DNA from: Chamaelirium japonicum
Taxonomy: Eukaryota; Streptophyta; Magnoliopsida; Liliales; Melanthiaceae
NCBI GenBank assembly: GCA_947650365.1
Contig: OX393550.1
Span: 100,963,472 to 101,027,471, forward strand
DNA: 64,000 nt
Direction: 5' to 3'
Both the position numbers and the translations under genes were made by a program. Numbering within the stretch: position 1 is the first letter of the stretch; every line of letters begins with the position of its first letter. Shown one piece after another: positions 11,514 to 23,670 of the stretch. The notes below the pieces were generated by a model. It did not search any database, was not told the DNA's origin, and saw only the letters and a program-made list of their open reading frames with translations.

Positions 11514-11813
11514 TGTATCATCTTATATTTGAAACACTCCTATTATCGCTTTGGGATGAGACTTGATAAATAATTTTGATATTTTGTATGGACGTGTGAT
11601 ATTTTTATATGGGACTTGTAGTATAATTTTTTTTACAATTTAATATAATTATGAGTAACATTTATAATGAATGTCAAAAAATTATTTTAAATAAACTATT
11701 TTAGTTTTGTGTTGCCAAACGAGATTCTTGTATTCTCTGTTCTAAGAATCACTAAAACAGGGAGCACCTGGGGTCAGTTTATAACTAACAAAAAAATAAA
11801 AAAAAAAATTAAT
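11514..11813. other. Spacer, nothing recognised
   Basis: AT-rich sequence between the transposase remnant and the inverted-repeat element. It ends in an A-rich run. Confidence 0.4.
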
Positions 11814-11904
11814 GAGGTTTTTCCCAGAATGGCCCCCAACTCTATCGTATTGCTAGAAATAGACCTAGTTGCTTTTTTGCATTACTTTTATGAACATTTT
11901 TTTG

Positions 11905-12893
11905 TTTCGGACTAAAGGACTCGCAAGGCTTATAAAGGGCTTCATTTCAAATTTCAAAGGGATTTGACTCTGCTTCACTGATGATCTATCTCCCCTTTCT
12001 ATCGCCGACGCTTTAAGAAGAGACACGTGGTGCAACCCATTTCAATGGCCACGATTGGGCCATGGGATTTAGTCCTAGAGGGATGCTAGTACCACAACCG
12101 ACTGTAGCCCACCACCGGTCGTCGTCGCCCGCTCGTCGCCGTCGACCACCGGCGAGCACTTCCTGCGGTCGACGCTACCTCGTCGGTCACCACCAGCTGT
12201 CGTCGACGGCGGCCACCACCCCTACCGACCACCGGTTGCCCGTTACCACCGCCTCGTCAGCCACCGCCCACGGTGGCCGATGGGGTAGCGTGGGTAGTGG
12301 CCAGCGGTGATGGTGGTGGCCTATGGGGTACCAGCCATCGTGAAATACTCTGGCGCACATGGGTTGTCGCCTTTTCATTGTGGGTGGTGTCCTGCAGTGA
12401 AAGGCGCCGACGCATGTTACTGCGGCCTAGGCGTCGGTGCCTTTAACTGCTGGCCGCAGTAGAATGTTGCGGGTAGTGGCCGATGGAGCAGTGGGTGATG
12501 GCCAATGGGGCAGTGAGGTTGGTGGCCAGTGATGATGGCAGTGGGTGGTGGCCGATGGGGCGTCAGCCATGCCGAACTTGCCTCCGACTCTCATTTCTTC
12601 CATTTTTTTTTCCACTCTTTTTACATTACATCCATCCAATATTTCATTAAAAACTACCAGAGGTTTTGACTTTATTTTATCACCGTCTCTAAATAATCTC
12701 GTAGAGGATCACCCAAGGATCGCAATGCTTCCAGAATCACTAAATTCTGATGAGAAATGAAGAAGGTATATCGTGCCGAACTTATCTCCGGCTCTCATTT
12801 CTTACCGCCTACCATCGCCATTGGCCATCGTCCGCTCTCTACCGGCTCGACAGCAAGGACTAACTAAATACTTTACGCTATGTAAGAATGTCG
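11905..12893. other. GC-rich interior of the inverted-repeat element
   Basis: 12060-12560 is very GC-rich, with repeated CACCGGTCG/GCCGATGGGG motifs and short ORFs made of Ser/Pro/Arg/Thr low complexity. The phrase GCCGAACTT...CTCTCATTTCTT occurs twice (about 12572 and 12777). This could be captured host DNA as in Pack-MULEs, but no parent gene is recognisable. Confidence 0.35.
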
Positions 12894-13332
12894 TGTTGGG
12901 TTTTCTATACAAGAACAACCCCGATCGATAGATCGAGATCGTCATCTTGGATGAAGAACATACCTTCGTGTGAAGATGAGATAGATCGTTTGCAATACCG
13001 GGTGAAGATCTTCCATACGCTGCCGTTTCCTGCGGATTCGATGGGTCCTTCTAAATCCCTCTGGATTCACAACGGCGGCTCTAATGACGTGCTTATGGGG
13101 ACGTCACCCCGGCCTGCACATCTATTTATAATAGATGTGTCCAACCGGTAGACACAACCCATCAGGACATCCACCGGTTATTGGGTGCACATGAGAATAA
13201 GGCTAGGTTCACTACCAACCCTGTCAAGCCTCTTGGTTGAGTCGCCCGGTCTGACTAGGACCGCGACAACCAATCCGATCCACCTAGTTCAGTAACTCTC
13301 CCGTAAAGGGCCATAAAAAAAAAAAACCAACA
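12894..13332 (-). repeat. 3' LTR of the copia element
   Basis: Pairs with 25179-25608. On the plus strand it starts TGTTGGGTTTTCTATAC and ends AAAACCAACA. The two LTRs differ at many positions, suggesting an old insertion. Confidence 0.92.
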
Positions 13333-14075
13333 ATCTTCAACTTGGCTCTTTACACCATATAAGTGCGGAAACTTGTTCCAAATATACATATATAATTTTG
13401 TAATGAAAATAAATTTTTTTTTTAAGCATTTGGAGAGTCACTTAGTTTTGAAAAACACGATCCGGATCAATTTAAAAAAAATACTAAGGGACTATTTATG
13501 TCTTTGTTCAAAATGACCCTAATAGGAGATCATGATTGTTCCAGCATATCCTATGCTGGTTCATATCTATGGTCAACCTATCAGACCCACAAAGATCTCC
13601 AACAAACAACTCTGGTGGTTTTCTCATGTGTTTATGGGTTATCTGAGCACATTATCACTTGGTCTTGTGCCTAGGCCCATGATGTCCAATCTCATGCTTG
13701 TCCAAGCATGTCATTCTAATGCCCATGTTGATACCTAATCAACTACAAACAGAATGAAGGTGTTTCGACGTGGTGCCCACCCACGCCTAGCCTAGGTCTC
13801 TCTTGAGTACCGTGTATTTCAGGCTTACTGGACGTTTCGACATATTACCAAAGCATGTCTAGTCTCAGTATCTTGCGTAAGTCATCTTACTCCAGGCACA
13901 TTGGACTATCTAACATGTTGCCTAAGCATGCCTAGTCTCAATATCACTTGAGTACTGTGTACTCCAGGCAATGATCTTGCTTATATTTGACATAACTCAA
14001 ATAAGGAAATGACATCGAGCTTTATTCATCTAAAGACAAAATAGTAGTGACTAAACACAAAGCAAAGGAACTCAA
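13333..14075 (-). other. copia 3' untranslated region
   Basis: Between the RNase H stop and the 3' LTR. Read on the minus strand, sequence abutting the LTR (GCCAAGTTGAAGATTG) occupies the polypurine-tract position and resembles the CAAGTGGGAGATTG of many copia elements. The phrase GCATG(C/T)CTAGTCTCA...AT repeats at about 13850 and 13925. Confidence 0.6.
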
Positions 14076-14621
14076 CTACTGATACAAGGACTCCATCAAG
14101 CCTATACGGGTTACATGGCTCTGAAAAACCTTTGGTGCATGTTCCTTGGTGAGAGAGTCTGCTACCATCAGCTCTGTGCGAACATGCGGGATCTCCACCA
14201 CTTCCCTTTTGACTTTCTTGCAGACAAGCATATACTTGATATCCAAGTGCTTGTTGTGTCTGGTAATCTTCTCATTCTTGACATGCTGACAAACAGCCTC
14301 ATTGTCACAGAAAATTGACAAAGGCTTTTTGATCAAATCAATAATGTCTAAGCCTTCAACGAAGTTCTTCAGCCAAAGAGCATACTTTGTAGCCTCATAG
14401 CAAGCAATATACTCTGCATACATAGTGGAGTCAGTCATAATTGACTGTTTGGAGTTTTTCCACGAAATAGCTCCTCCCGGCATCAGAAAAATATATCTCG
14501 AAGTGGATTTCAGGGTGTCTTTATAGCTAGCAAAGTTTGAGTCGGTGTAACCAATCACCTGAAGCTCACTGCCCTGCCTGTAGGTAAGCATGAACTCTTT
14601 GGTGTGCTGAATATACCTCAA
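14076..14621 (-). pseudogene. copia RNase H domain
   Basis: 181 residues beginning MRYIQHTKEFMLTYRQGSEL. It contains GYTDSNFAS (first catalytic Asp), GAISWKNSKQ, STMYAEYIACYEATKYALWL (Glu) and CDNEAVCQHVKN (Asp), ending with the typical VADSLTKE tail. The Ser/Thr at YAEY context replaces the usual SSTEAEY. This is the longest uninterrupted piece of this element's polyprotein. Confidence 0.9.
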
Positions 14622-15379
14622 ACTTTCTTAGTTGCACGCATATGAGCTACATTCGGATACTGCACATAATGACCCAATATCCCAACAGTAATACAGATGT
14701 CTGGTCGAATACAAGTTATAACATACATGACGCTCCCCACAATGAAAGCGTACTCATCTGTATCCACTTGACTCATTTCAGCCTAATTCTTGGGATATTG
14801 ATCATAAGAAAATACATCTCCCTTCAGTACTGGTGCCTCACCCGGAGCATACCTATCCATTCCAAAGCTTTTCAGGACCTTCTCAACATAAGCTGTCTGT
14901 AAGAGTCCCAAAATCCCTACTGCTCTGTCTCTATGAATCTTGATCCCAAGCACATAGTCTGCTTGATCCATGTCCTTCATATCGAATTTCTTAGATAAGA
15001 AGTGCATAGGATCATGGAGCATGTGAATGTCATTACTCGCCAAGAGAATATCTTCAATATAGAGGACGAGTATGACAAACCTGCTCCCACTAGCTTTCAG
15101 ATATATGCATATGTTAGCCATATTCTCTTAGAAACAATACGCTGTAGCAACCTGATCAAACTTCAGGTACCATTGCCTGGAAGCCTACTTCAACCAATAA
15201 ATGGACTTCTTCAATCGGCAAACTAGTTGTTCACTCCCACTGATTGCAAAGCCCTCTAGCTGTGACATATAAATGTCCTCTATCAAATCACTATTCAGAA
15301 ACGTTGTTTTAACATCCATCTGGTGCAATTAATTTCAAGTTGTGATGGGCTATAATGGCCATAATCACTCTCAAGGAGT
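14622..15379 (-). pseudogene. copia reverse transcriptase, C-terminal part
   Basis: After the solo LTR the RT resumes on the minus strand with a DSLRVIMAII stretch, then a frameshift, QMDVKTTFLNS-like and LKKSIYWLK motifs, a stop, and an open segment 14783-15121. The active-site box reads YIEDIL instead of the usual YVDDIL/M, so a catalytic Asp is lost. At least two stops and one shift are present. Confidence 0.85.
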
Positions 15380-15384
15380 CCTTG

Positions 15385-17709
15385 TGTTAGAATTGGTGAG
15401 GTCTACATCTCGTAAAAACCTATAATTTAGCTATGTATGGTTGATAATATAGGATTGCATATTGGTACGTACCTTAGTACGTGTTCTGATTACAGAACAG
15501 AGAGCCATGGCTACATGGTAATCCTCTTGAGTGGGAGACTCAAAGGATTGGTCCCGTGTAACCTAACTACGTTCGCAGCTCTGTTTAGGGTTGGTCGCCC
15601 TATCAAGATAAGCTGTTGGGATGACATAGCGTGGGTGTCTCCACCACGGTCATTACCAGGCATAGTATCTGTATCTGTGACCGAACGGAACCAACACGGT
15701 GCACAGATCGGTGAGCAGACACCGATGCTCTAAACCGTATTTCTGCTTAGGGTAAAACGGTCCTAAACCCTGAGGAACCATGTCTGGTGGACTAACCAGT
15801 TATGTGGTACTTTGGCGTACCAATGTGTGAGGATCCGGATGCAGTGATCCAAAACCACGGTGTACTGGGTTACCCGACTGGCGTTGCATCAGCATGTCAC
15901 TCCTGCAGGCTATCCACACCCCTAACGGGAGGTGCGTTCCTTGGTCTGACCTACGTCGTATTAAACCCTGGCCAGGTGGTCATCAGTTGGACTGGTGACG
16001 GATCTGGTTGCTCGTCAGAGTAATCAGAGGTATGATGTATATGGTCAACCTGGAAGGAACCAAGTCATATGAACACTCGAGTCTGACGGTATCCTCCACT
16101 GCTCGAGTTGCATCATGGCACCAGATGGAGGGACATCGAGTTTACCATACTAAGCGGAGAGCAGGGGTATGAGGGAGAATATAGTAAGTACGGGGAATTG
16201 GAGTGCAGCCTGCGTCACACTCTGGGTAGCCACGCAGGTTAACTCAGACTCAGAGGATCAATGGTACACTCAGGTAGTGTGTCGATCAAGTCTATATTGG
16301 AAGCCATGAACCCTGGTCCCTGAAGGTTCCACCTTATCGACATTATGTACGGTTCTTATACCATCTCCTCGAAACACAGAACATAGTTAGAGGAAGCAAG
16401 AATTCTAAGCCTACGCTCCGTGAGTGCTTCGCACTAGTGCACGGTAGATGCGTAGCTACGTGTGTGCAAAGGGGAAACCCTAGGTTAGTACAGAGACGCA
16501 TGTAGCAATTCCTTGCCATAAGTGGACTTTGCCACATGGGTGCGAAGCACCGGGACATGTTGCGAGTTGACTAGTTAACTTCACTAGGGGCACTCTACGG
16601 GAACCTCAGAGAATAGTGAAATCACTGGTGCACTTCACTTATGTGTGCCTTGCAAAGTCTCATACAAGAGGAATGGCCAACTAGTGACATAAGGGCATTT
16701 TGGCCATACTATGTGCCACTATGCACTAAGGGGGCCGGTCCTAAGTGTTGGGAGACTGGTCAAGGCCGGCCCTATTGGTTTCAGGAGGTTGTTGCCTCCG
16801 ATGAAAGGGCCGATCATGAGGCACAAAAAATGGGCATGTTTAGACCCTTTTTAAAACCAAGGAAAAGATAGAGATAAAAGAAGAGATATATAGGGACATA
16901 TTTGAATCAGTTAAACTTATCCGTACTATCCTTATCCATATGGATAGGCTGGCCCTATATAAGGGAAAGAGGAGAAGGGGGTCGTTATGGATGGCAAGCC
17001 CTAGGGGCCGGCCATGCCATGGGGAAACCCTAGCCGCCCCCTCTCCTCTCTTCTTATCTCCTCTCTCGTCTCTCTCTCCCTCGCTTGCGCCATTAGATGA
17101 CGACTCATCTTTCTCGAGTGGTGTGTCATAGAAGGAGAAGGCTCGTCAGATGGAGGCACTCAGAGATTCATCGACGAGGTACCGTGCATCGTGTAAGATC
17201 GGATAAACTAGAAGGTATCTCCCGCAAGCTTTTGTTGTCCAGAATTTACACAGAAAATTAGTGTTGTTTCTATGATTTTGGAATCTATAGAAGTCCAAAC
17301 GAGGTAACACTTATTGCAAAAGTTGCGTCTCGAAGTTGGCTACCTGCAGTCCAAATTTTAGTCCAATCCGAGTTCGGAGCAGAAAGTTATAGCCATTGCA
17401 CCGAAGCTATATCAAGCAGATCCGAGCCCGTCTCCATCGACAAAGAAGAAATTTGTCGCGGTGAAAGAATCCGCACGCAGGTATGATCTCTAACAAGTAG
17501 ATCTAACATAGATAGAACATGCATGCATGCTAGATTGTTCTTTCGCGTTAGATCGACGTTAGGGGCTCGTGTAGTTGCCATGCTAGATTCATATACGCAT
17601 GTGTAGATAGTTTCGATGAAAATTTTGATATGTAACGCACACTGCTCATGGTCTTCGAACCTTCTCTTTGCTTCCGCTGCGGGCCTCTGCCATGGATTTA
17701 TTTCCAACA
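15385..17709 (+). mobile_element. 2.3 kb solo LTR inside the copia RT gene
   Basis: Begins TGTTAGAATTGGTGAGG and ends ATTTCCAACA, with perfect 5 bp flanking repeats CCTTG at 15380-15384 and 17710-17714. Removing it restores continuity of the RT reading between the SPISTK and DSLRV segments. There is no internal coding domain or second LTR. A core promoter-like TATATAAG is at 16956-16963, followed by a GC- then CT-rich leader, consistent with the U3-R layout of a large copia LTR on the plus strand. ORFs inside are incidental. Confidence 0.88.
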
Positions 17710-17714
17710 CCTTG

Positions 17715-18291
17715 GTGGAAATCGGAGAGTAAGGCTCACCAAAATCAATACCCTCCTTATGCCTGAAACATTTAGCCACCAGTCTGGCCTTGAATCTCTC
17801 GATCTTGCCATCAATATCCCTCTTGGTCTTAAAGATCCACTTGCACTCCATCGCCTTCCAATTTTCTGGTATCGTAACAAGATCCCAAACATGATTCTTC
17901 TCCATGGATTATAATTCCTCTCTCATGGCCTCCAGCCACTGTCGAGATTCATTGCAACCGATGACTTCATGGAAGGAAGTAGGGTCAGTAATATCAGATC
18001 CCTCACTCTGAATCTCCTGAAAATAGACCTCATAATAGTCTAGGATAGCTGACCTACGCTGGTGATCTGACCTCCTCGGCTAGACTGGCTCCACTGGAGT
18101 AGCTAGAACCGGTACAGCCTGAACTGGCAGTGGGTCAACCTTAGCCACTGTCTCAGCTGGTGCTGGTGTCGTATCTACTATAATGTCTAACTGAACAATT
18201 GACAAAAATAACGCTGGAACAACACCTTTCGAAGAGTTCTCTCTGAAAAGAGTATGAAATGGTTGTTGGCTTCCACTGAATTCTGCATCCT
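17715..18291 (-). pseudogene. copia RT N-terminus and linker
   Basis: Minus strand: an acidic/Pro-Val-rich linker, then NESRQWLEAMREEL-like and NHVWDLVTIPENWKAMECKW, IFKTKRDIDGKIERFKARLV and ISTK at the insertion point. These are the copia RVT_2 opening motifs. A stop lies just upstream of MEKNHVWD. Confidence 0.85.
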
Positions 18292-19296
18292 CTAGAAATA
18301 TAGCCTATTGGTCTCCACTATCTCCAATGGTCTGGAAGGACAATAGAACCGAAAACCCTTCGATCTCTCAGGATAGCCAATAAAGAAACATTGAACTGTG
18401 CAAAAAGCAAGCTTCTTTATTTCTGGATTATAAAGCTTAGCCTCTGCTGGGCAATCCCAAACATGCCAATAATGGAGGCTAGGAGCCGAACCTTTCCATC
18501 TCCTGTAAGGGGTTTCTGGGGCAGCTTTGCAAGGTACACGATTCAGAATATAAATCGTTGTGTTCAAAGTTTCTCCCCAAAACTTCTCTGGAAGAGAAGA
18601 ATGACTCATCATGCTACGAACAGCCTCCTGATAAGTCCTGTTCTTCCTCTCTGCCACACCGTTCTGCTTAGGAGTGCCAGGTGTGGTATACTAGGGAACA
18701 ATCCCCTGCTGCCTCAAATACTCAGAGAAAGGGCAATGATTCACACCATTCTGGTTCATTCTTCTAAAATATTATCCTCCACGATCTGAGTGAACAACCT
18801 TGATCTTCTTATCAAGTTGTTTCTTCACCTCCAACTTATATGTCTGGAAGACCTCCAAAGCCTCTGACTTGTGGTGGAGAAGATACACATAGGTAAATCT
18901 AGAGAAATCGTCAATGAACATGATGAAATAACTCTGACCACCACGAGCTTTGATTGGAAATGGATAACAAATATCCATGTGGATCAACTCTAAGAGCTCT
19001 GAAGCTCTGGTAGCTGTGAGCTTTCTGTGCTTAGTCATCTTTCCTCTGAGGCAGTCCACACAAGTACCAAAGTCTGAAAAATCTAGACTAGGTAGAATCT
19101 CAGCTTTCACCAAAGCCTCTACTTTCTTCCTAGAGATGTGGTCTAGTCTCTTGTGCCAAAGCACAGCAGAATCCTCTACTAGAAAGGAATGCTTCGACCC
19201 GGATATAATAGCATCTAGTGGCTCAGATAAACAAGAGACAGAAATAGAACATATAGATAATCTGAATAAACCATTCACTAGAAAAACCACTACCAA
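18292..19296 (-). pseudogene. copia integrase
   Basis: Two open segments (19296-18772 and 18657-18292) separated by a stop region. The first has the zinc-binding WHKRLDHIS and CVDCLRGK motifs, then the rve core with HMDICYPFP (Asp) and MFIDDFSR (Asp). The second starts [16 protein letters not shown], with the catalytic Glu in the NGVAER motif just before it, and ends with the LYNPEIKKL and [14 protein letters not shown] motifs of the C-terminal part. Confidence 0.9.
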
Positions 19297-19640
19297 CAGT
19301 CATACCATCCAGAGAAATAACTAGACTATTCTTACCAAAAACAAACACATATCCAGAGTCTGATAATCTACTGATAGAAAACAAATTCCGCTTGAAGGTC
19401 GGAATGTAGAAAGCGTCCTCCAACACCAGAATGTGACCCGAATCCAGCACCAAGTCGTAGCTGCAAACCGCCTCCACCCTCATCGAGTCATCATTGCCGA
19501 GGAAAAGCCTATCCTCCAGCCTGGGTCTTCTTCTACTCCTGAGCCCCTGCAAAGTGTAGGACACATGAACAAAAGATCTTGAATCGACCCACCAAGAATC
19601 TGACGATATATCTATAGTATTAGACTTACAACATACTAAA
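19223..19640 (-). pseudogene. copia aspartic protease region
   Basis: Segment following the gag knuckle. The expected WxxDSGAS active site reads SWWVDSRSFVHVS here, keeping the Asp but losing the Gly. Downstream the typical VLEDAFYIPTFKRNLFSISR block and the pre-integrase leader are intact. Confidence 0.8.
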
Positions 19641-19649
19641 GTCGTACCT

Positions 19650-20540
19650 CCAGAAGACTGTGCCTCAGCATTCTGCTTGATCCTGCAGTCTTTTCATCAA
19701 ATGCCCTGGTTTCCCACAGTGCCAACATCCAGAGGCCTGTGGCTTCTTGCCTTTGGTCATCTGCTTGCCCTTGGCCTGAAACTGCTTCTGGAACTTCTCT
19801 TTCTATTTGAAGGTCTACTTCTGCTGTTGAAGCTTCGACTTAAATGGCTTCTTCCCAGAACCACCAAAGCCCAACTTAGCAGACTCTTTCTTTCCTCCCT
19901 TTAGTCTCTCTTTCTCAGTGACACATAGGGTGATAAGCTGATTGAGATCCCACTAAATCTCCTGAGCATTGAAGTTCACCTTGAAGGTGTCGAAAGACTT
20001 TGGTAAAGAGATCAGTTTAATATAAACTAGAAGCTCCTTCTCAAACTGAAGACCCTGCTCTCTGATGCCTATGGCCAGCTTCGAGAGCTTAAGAATATGC
20101 TTACGAATGCTGCCATTACCGTCATACTTCAGATTCATGATCTGAAGCATAATGTTATACAGCAGGGACTTCTTGGTGCCCACGAACTGGCTTTTCAGTA
20201 ATGCTATCAACTCTGTTGTAGTCTCAGTCTTGGTAATATCACCTTGAAGATCCTCGCTAATGGTGCCCCTGATCATCATCATAGAAAGATGGTTTGTTTT
20301 ATCCCACTTAGCAAAGTGGGTCTTTTGGACCTCAGAAGAAGAGTCTGTAAGCATTGCCGGCTTTGGCTCCGTAAGCACAAAGTCATAATCCATACACCCA
20401 AGCAAGATCTCAATATTCATCTTCCAAGATGAATAATTAGAGCCATTCAGGGGCTCAATACCAGCTAGATTCTTCGAAATAGCTAATGAATCTAACTCTG
20501 AAACGAGAATTACAAATTTAGTGATAGTTCGATACTATTC
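19650..20540 (-). pseudogene. copia gag
   Basis: Minus strand. It opens with LNGSNYSSWKMNIEILLGC, the classic copia gag start, and runs through the UBN2-type region including a YNIMLQIMNLKYDGNGSI-like stretch. A Lys-rich segment then leads to the CWHCGKPGHLMK zinc knuckle (19684-19729), whose final Cys is missing. Stops occur before the knuckle and near 19960. Confidence 0.88.
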
Positions 20541-21556
20541 AAACATATATGTTGACATGAATTAGGGGTACTAATTCAAATCAACCGAAGAGGACTTCAT
20601 GTGCTAAGTTCTCTTCTTGGACAACTCCCTTACTCCATCAAGACTCAGCTTTGGCCAGATCCCTTGATGTGCTTCAGTTTTCCAAGTCACATATAGAAAC
20701 ATGCACAGACCTAGTCAGCTGTAATAGGGTTGAGTCGGACACTATCCAACACCTTTGGGCAGAAGGGTTATCCTATCTTCCCCAATCACAGGCTACTATT
20801 CTGCTCATTCTATTGCACTTAGTAGTCTGAAATACCTTTGAGCAGAATCAAACCCTAGTACAATAGGATGCCTAGTGACCCTAGTGGAAGCCCTCCAATC
20901 CGACTACCCACAGTCTCCATGAGCCGCCTACCTTTGGGCAAATCCGACTCATTTTGAAAGTGAGCCTCAGACGGTCACTTGGTCTTCTCTAAACCCCATG
21001 GAAGACCTAATATGTATAACCAATGCCAAATTCTATCCCTACAAGGTTCAATGGTAGTCATCAATTGTTTACTATATTTAATATGCATGTGCCTACTTGT
21101 AGGAAAGCATGAAAACTTTAATATCATCAAGGCACATTTATAATTGCAGCATGGCTACCTTACACATGTGATATAATCAACAATTTGAAATTGGCACAAG
21201 ATGACATATTAGAACATTAAAATATTGTTATTTGAATCATATATGCAGCAAGTCATAAAACAGTCTGAATCTATAAAATCTGACCGTACCGATGTGTTCG
21301 GAATGGATCAATTAGTAAAGATCTGTATATAGATCAATCAGATCGGTCCTTGATCGGGCCCCAAATCACAGTTTCAGAACTGAGGGTCCAGATTTAGATA
21401 TATATTAAAAAAACAGCAAATGCATTTAAACTAGCCAGGTCGGGTCTGGAGCAGACCAGTCGGGTCGGGTCTGCACTTATTGGCTGACGGTTCTGGGATT
21501 AAACTAGATCGGGTCTAATCTGCATTAAACCGGGTCTGAAACAGTGGTTCAGATCG
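20541..21556 (-). other. copia leader or unclassified insert
   Basis: Lies between gag and the Cassandra TRIM. The phrase ACCTTTGGGCA(G/A)A recurs at about 20750, 20838 and 20930, each near a ATTCTGCTC/AATCCGACTC phrase. From 21420 to 21560 GGGTCGGGTCTG-type repeats are frequent and resume after the TRIM. No coding domain was seen. Part may belong to another LTR that I could not delimit. Confidence 0.4.
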
Positions 21557-21606
21557 TGTAACATCCGCCCCAAACACACAAGATTTTGTCCGCTTTGCCC
21601 GTGCCC

Positions 21607-21679
21607 ACACGAGAACTTTCCATGGTGGTCACCCATTCTAGTACTGCTCTCGCTCGAGCACGTTTAACTACAGAGTTCT
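21607..21679 (-). ncRNA. 5S rRNA-derived module, LTR copy 1
   Basis: Minus strand resembles the internal control region of plant 5S rRNA: an AACTC(T/C)GTAGTTAA A-box region, then an element like TGCTCGGGCGA, then GGATGGGTGACC-like C-box with several substitutions. It is more diverged than the other copy. Confidence 0.85.
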
Positions 21680-21773
21680 TACAAATTCCGTAGCAGCGCA
21701 CGATTTTAAAACGCGTCTTGGCAGGAAAGGTGGTGAGCCCCTAAACACAAGATATTGTCCTCTATTGGCCTAT

Positions 21774-21831
21774 TGGGTTTCAAACCCTTAACCTCAAGGT
21801 TTTGCACTAGCGTGGTTACCATTGAACCACC
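21774..21831 (-). ncRNA. tRNA-like pol III module in Cassandra LTR
   Basis: Minus strand reads GGTGGTTCAATGGTAACCAC (A-box like) and, about 30 bp later, GGGTTTGAAACCC (B-box like), the spacing of a tRNA or tRNA-derived SINE head. The other LTR has the same module at 22311-22370 with few changes. It lacks a complete cloverleaf, so it is not called a tRNA gene. Confidence 0.5.
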
Positions 21832-22143
21832 TAGAACGTATCTTCTATGTTTGGGAGGGGAAATTATATAAGTAGCTCAGGATCTCCTTCTCTCCAGGCG
21901 ATGTGGGACTAACTCGTGGCCTTGTATACCTCACCTTACCTCATCCATCTTGGCATCCCAGTCTCAGGAGTCTTGGCTCTTGGCTATTGGCCTATTGGAT
22001 CTTGGTCGTCAGAATCCACCCCCCTTAGGGCTACACGTCCTCATGTAGGGTTAGACCCCCCTATCCCGAGAAGAACCAGCTCTGATACCATTTTGTAACA
22101 TCCGCCCCAAACATACAAGATTTTGTCCGCTTTGTCTGTGCCC

Positions 22144-22217
22144 GCACGAGAACTTCCCAGGGTGGTCACCCATCCTGGTATTGCTTTCGCCCGAGCACGC
22201 TTAACTACGGAGTTCTT
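22144..22217 (-). ncRNA. 5S rRNA-derived module, LTR copy 2
   Basis: Minus strand carries AACTCCGTAGTTAAGCGTGC, then CTCGGGCGAAAG, then AGGATGGGTGACC and CCTGGGAAGTTCTCGTG, matching the A box, intermediate element and C box of plant 5S rRNA almost perfectly. It is a TE-borne relic, not an rDNA gene. Confidence 0.92.
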
Positions 22218-22475
22218 ACGAATTTCGTAGCGGCGTACGGTTTTAAAACGCGTCTTGGCAGGAAAGGTGGTGAGCCCCCAAACACAAGATATTATCCTCT
22301 ATTGGCCTATTGGGTTTCAAACCCTCAACCTCAAGATTTTGCACTAGCGTGGTTACTATTGAACCACCTAGAACGTGTCTTCTATGTTTGGGAGGGAAAA
22401 TTATATAAGTAGCTCAGGATCTCCTTCTCTCCAAGCGATGTGGGACTAACTCGTGGCCTTGTGTATCTCACCTCA

Positions 22476-23670
22476 TGATGGGATGCGGAAGCTTAAATAA
22501 ACACAAGTGCTGAATTTAAACAACTAAATACAGATTTCAGCATATCATAATCAAATTTCAGCAAAGTCCAAGAACCCGATTCATCATTCAATCATGTCCC
22601 AACATGATTAATTTAAAGAAGTAATAAAACTGACAAGACAATGATCAATTTCAGATTTTAATAAACGATTTCCAACAATAACGTCTAATACAATCTCAAA
22701 TAAATAAAGCCAATGTCTCAAAGAACAAGCAAAGATCTAAGCGAATAAAATCCTAATGGATGAGATTCTCAGAAGCCAATGATTTCGAAAACCCTAACAT
22801 AAATTCAGCAATAGGGCCGGTTGTGGAAAAGGAAAAGTTATCACATGAAAGTATCGAGGAACGATTTCAAACCGTGCTTTGGTCAATGCCGGCGCTATCA
22901 GAAACTCCGTTGTTGCAGATGAAGGGGCGGAGAAGGAGGCGTGGTCCGGAAGAAGAGGTGAAGAAGCCGAGACGAGTTGATCTTTGAAGATGAAGGATCT
23001 CCACGTCGATCTTCCGCGAAGTTGTAGACGAGAGCGTGGTGACGAGGTAGAAGCTTGCGAGAGGAAGAAGAAGACTAGATGCAAGGAAGAATCTTCGGAA
23101 GATACATCGAACAAGCGCACACGCTTCTCCGTTCTAGGGTTTTAATTCAATTTCATCCTCCTCTTCATCAACTAGGGTTTGCAGATTTATAGGAAAAACA
23201 ACCAAGGAAACAAAAAAGGAAAGAAAGAGAGAGATGGTCCGCGCGGGTAGAGAGAGAGAAGGACGCACGGGAGGAGAGATAGAGGGACGCGAGCAAGGGG
23301 GCCGGCCGGGTGAGGGGTTCGGTTGGCTAGGGTTTAGGGTTCTGATCTCCTTTTGAATCTCATCCATTGAGATCTATACTAACTTAAGATCCTACGGCTA
23401 ACAACCTAACATAGAAACGAGTCAGTTCGGCATCTGTGGCTCGAACCGGATGCGAACATGGCTCGCACCTACCCAAACCAGAAATAAAAAGATAAATAAC
23501 TCAAAATCCGTTAGTTGGATCGAAATAAAATAAAAACCAAAGTCATAGGTCTTCGAATGAGCTTTCCACTGATGCAGACGGATTGACGATCGGCCTCCTG
23601 GATCTCCAGAGGAAATGAAAATACACCATCAGCTATAGAATTCTGCACGTAGTAGGGCTCATCTGCATCA
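22476..23670 (-). mobile_element. 1.2 kb solo LTR within the Cassandra LTR
   Basis: Starts TGATGGGATGCGGAAGC and ends CATCTGCATCA, with perfect 5 bp repeats CCTCA at 22471-22475 and 23671-23675. Minus orientation is suggested by a TATA-like CCTATAAATC (about 23190) read on the minus strand. No second LTR or internal domain exists. A purine-rich tract at 23200-23290 and ORFs here are incidental. Confidence 0.88.

Noticed and set aside
21774-21831. True tRNA gene
   Set aside because: Only A- and B-box-like parts are present; no acceptor stem or cloverleaf.
22144-22217. Functional 5S rRNA gene
   Set aside because: Partial sequence inside a Cassandra LTR, present in both LTR copies.
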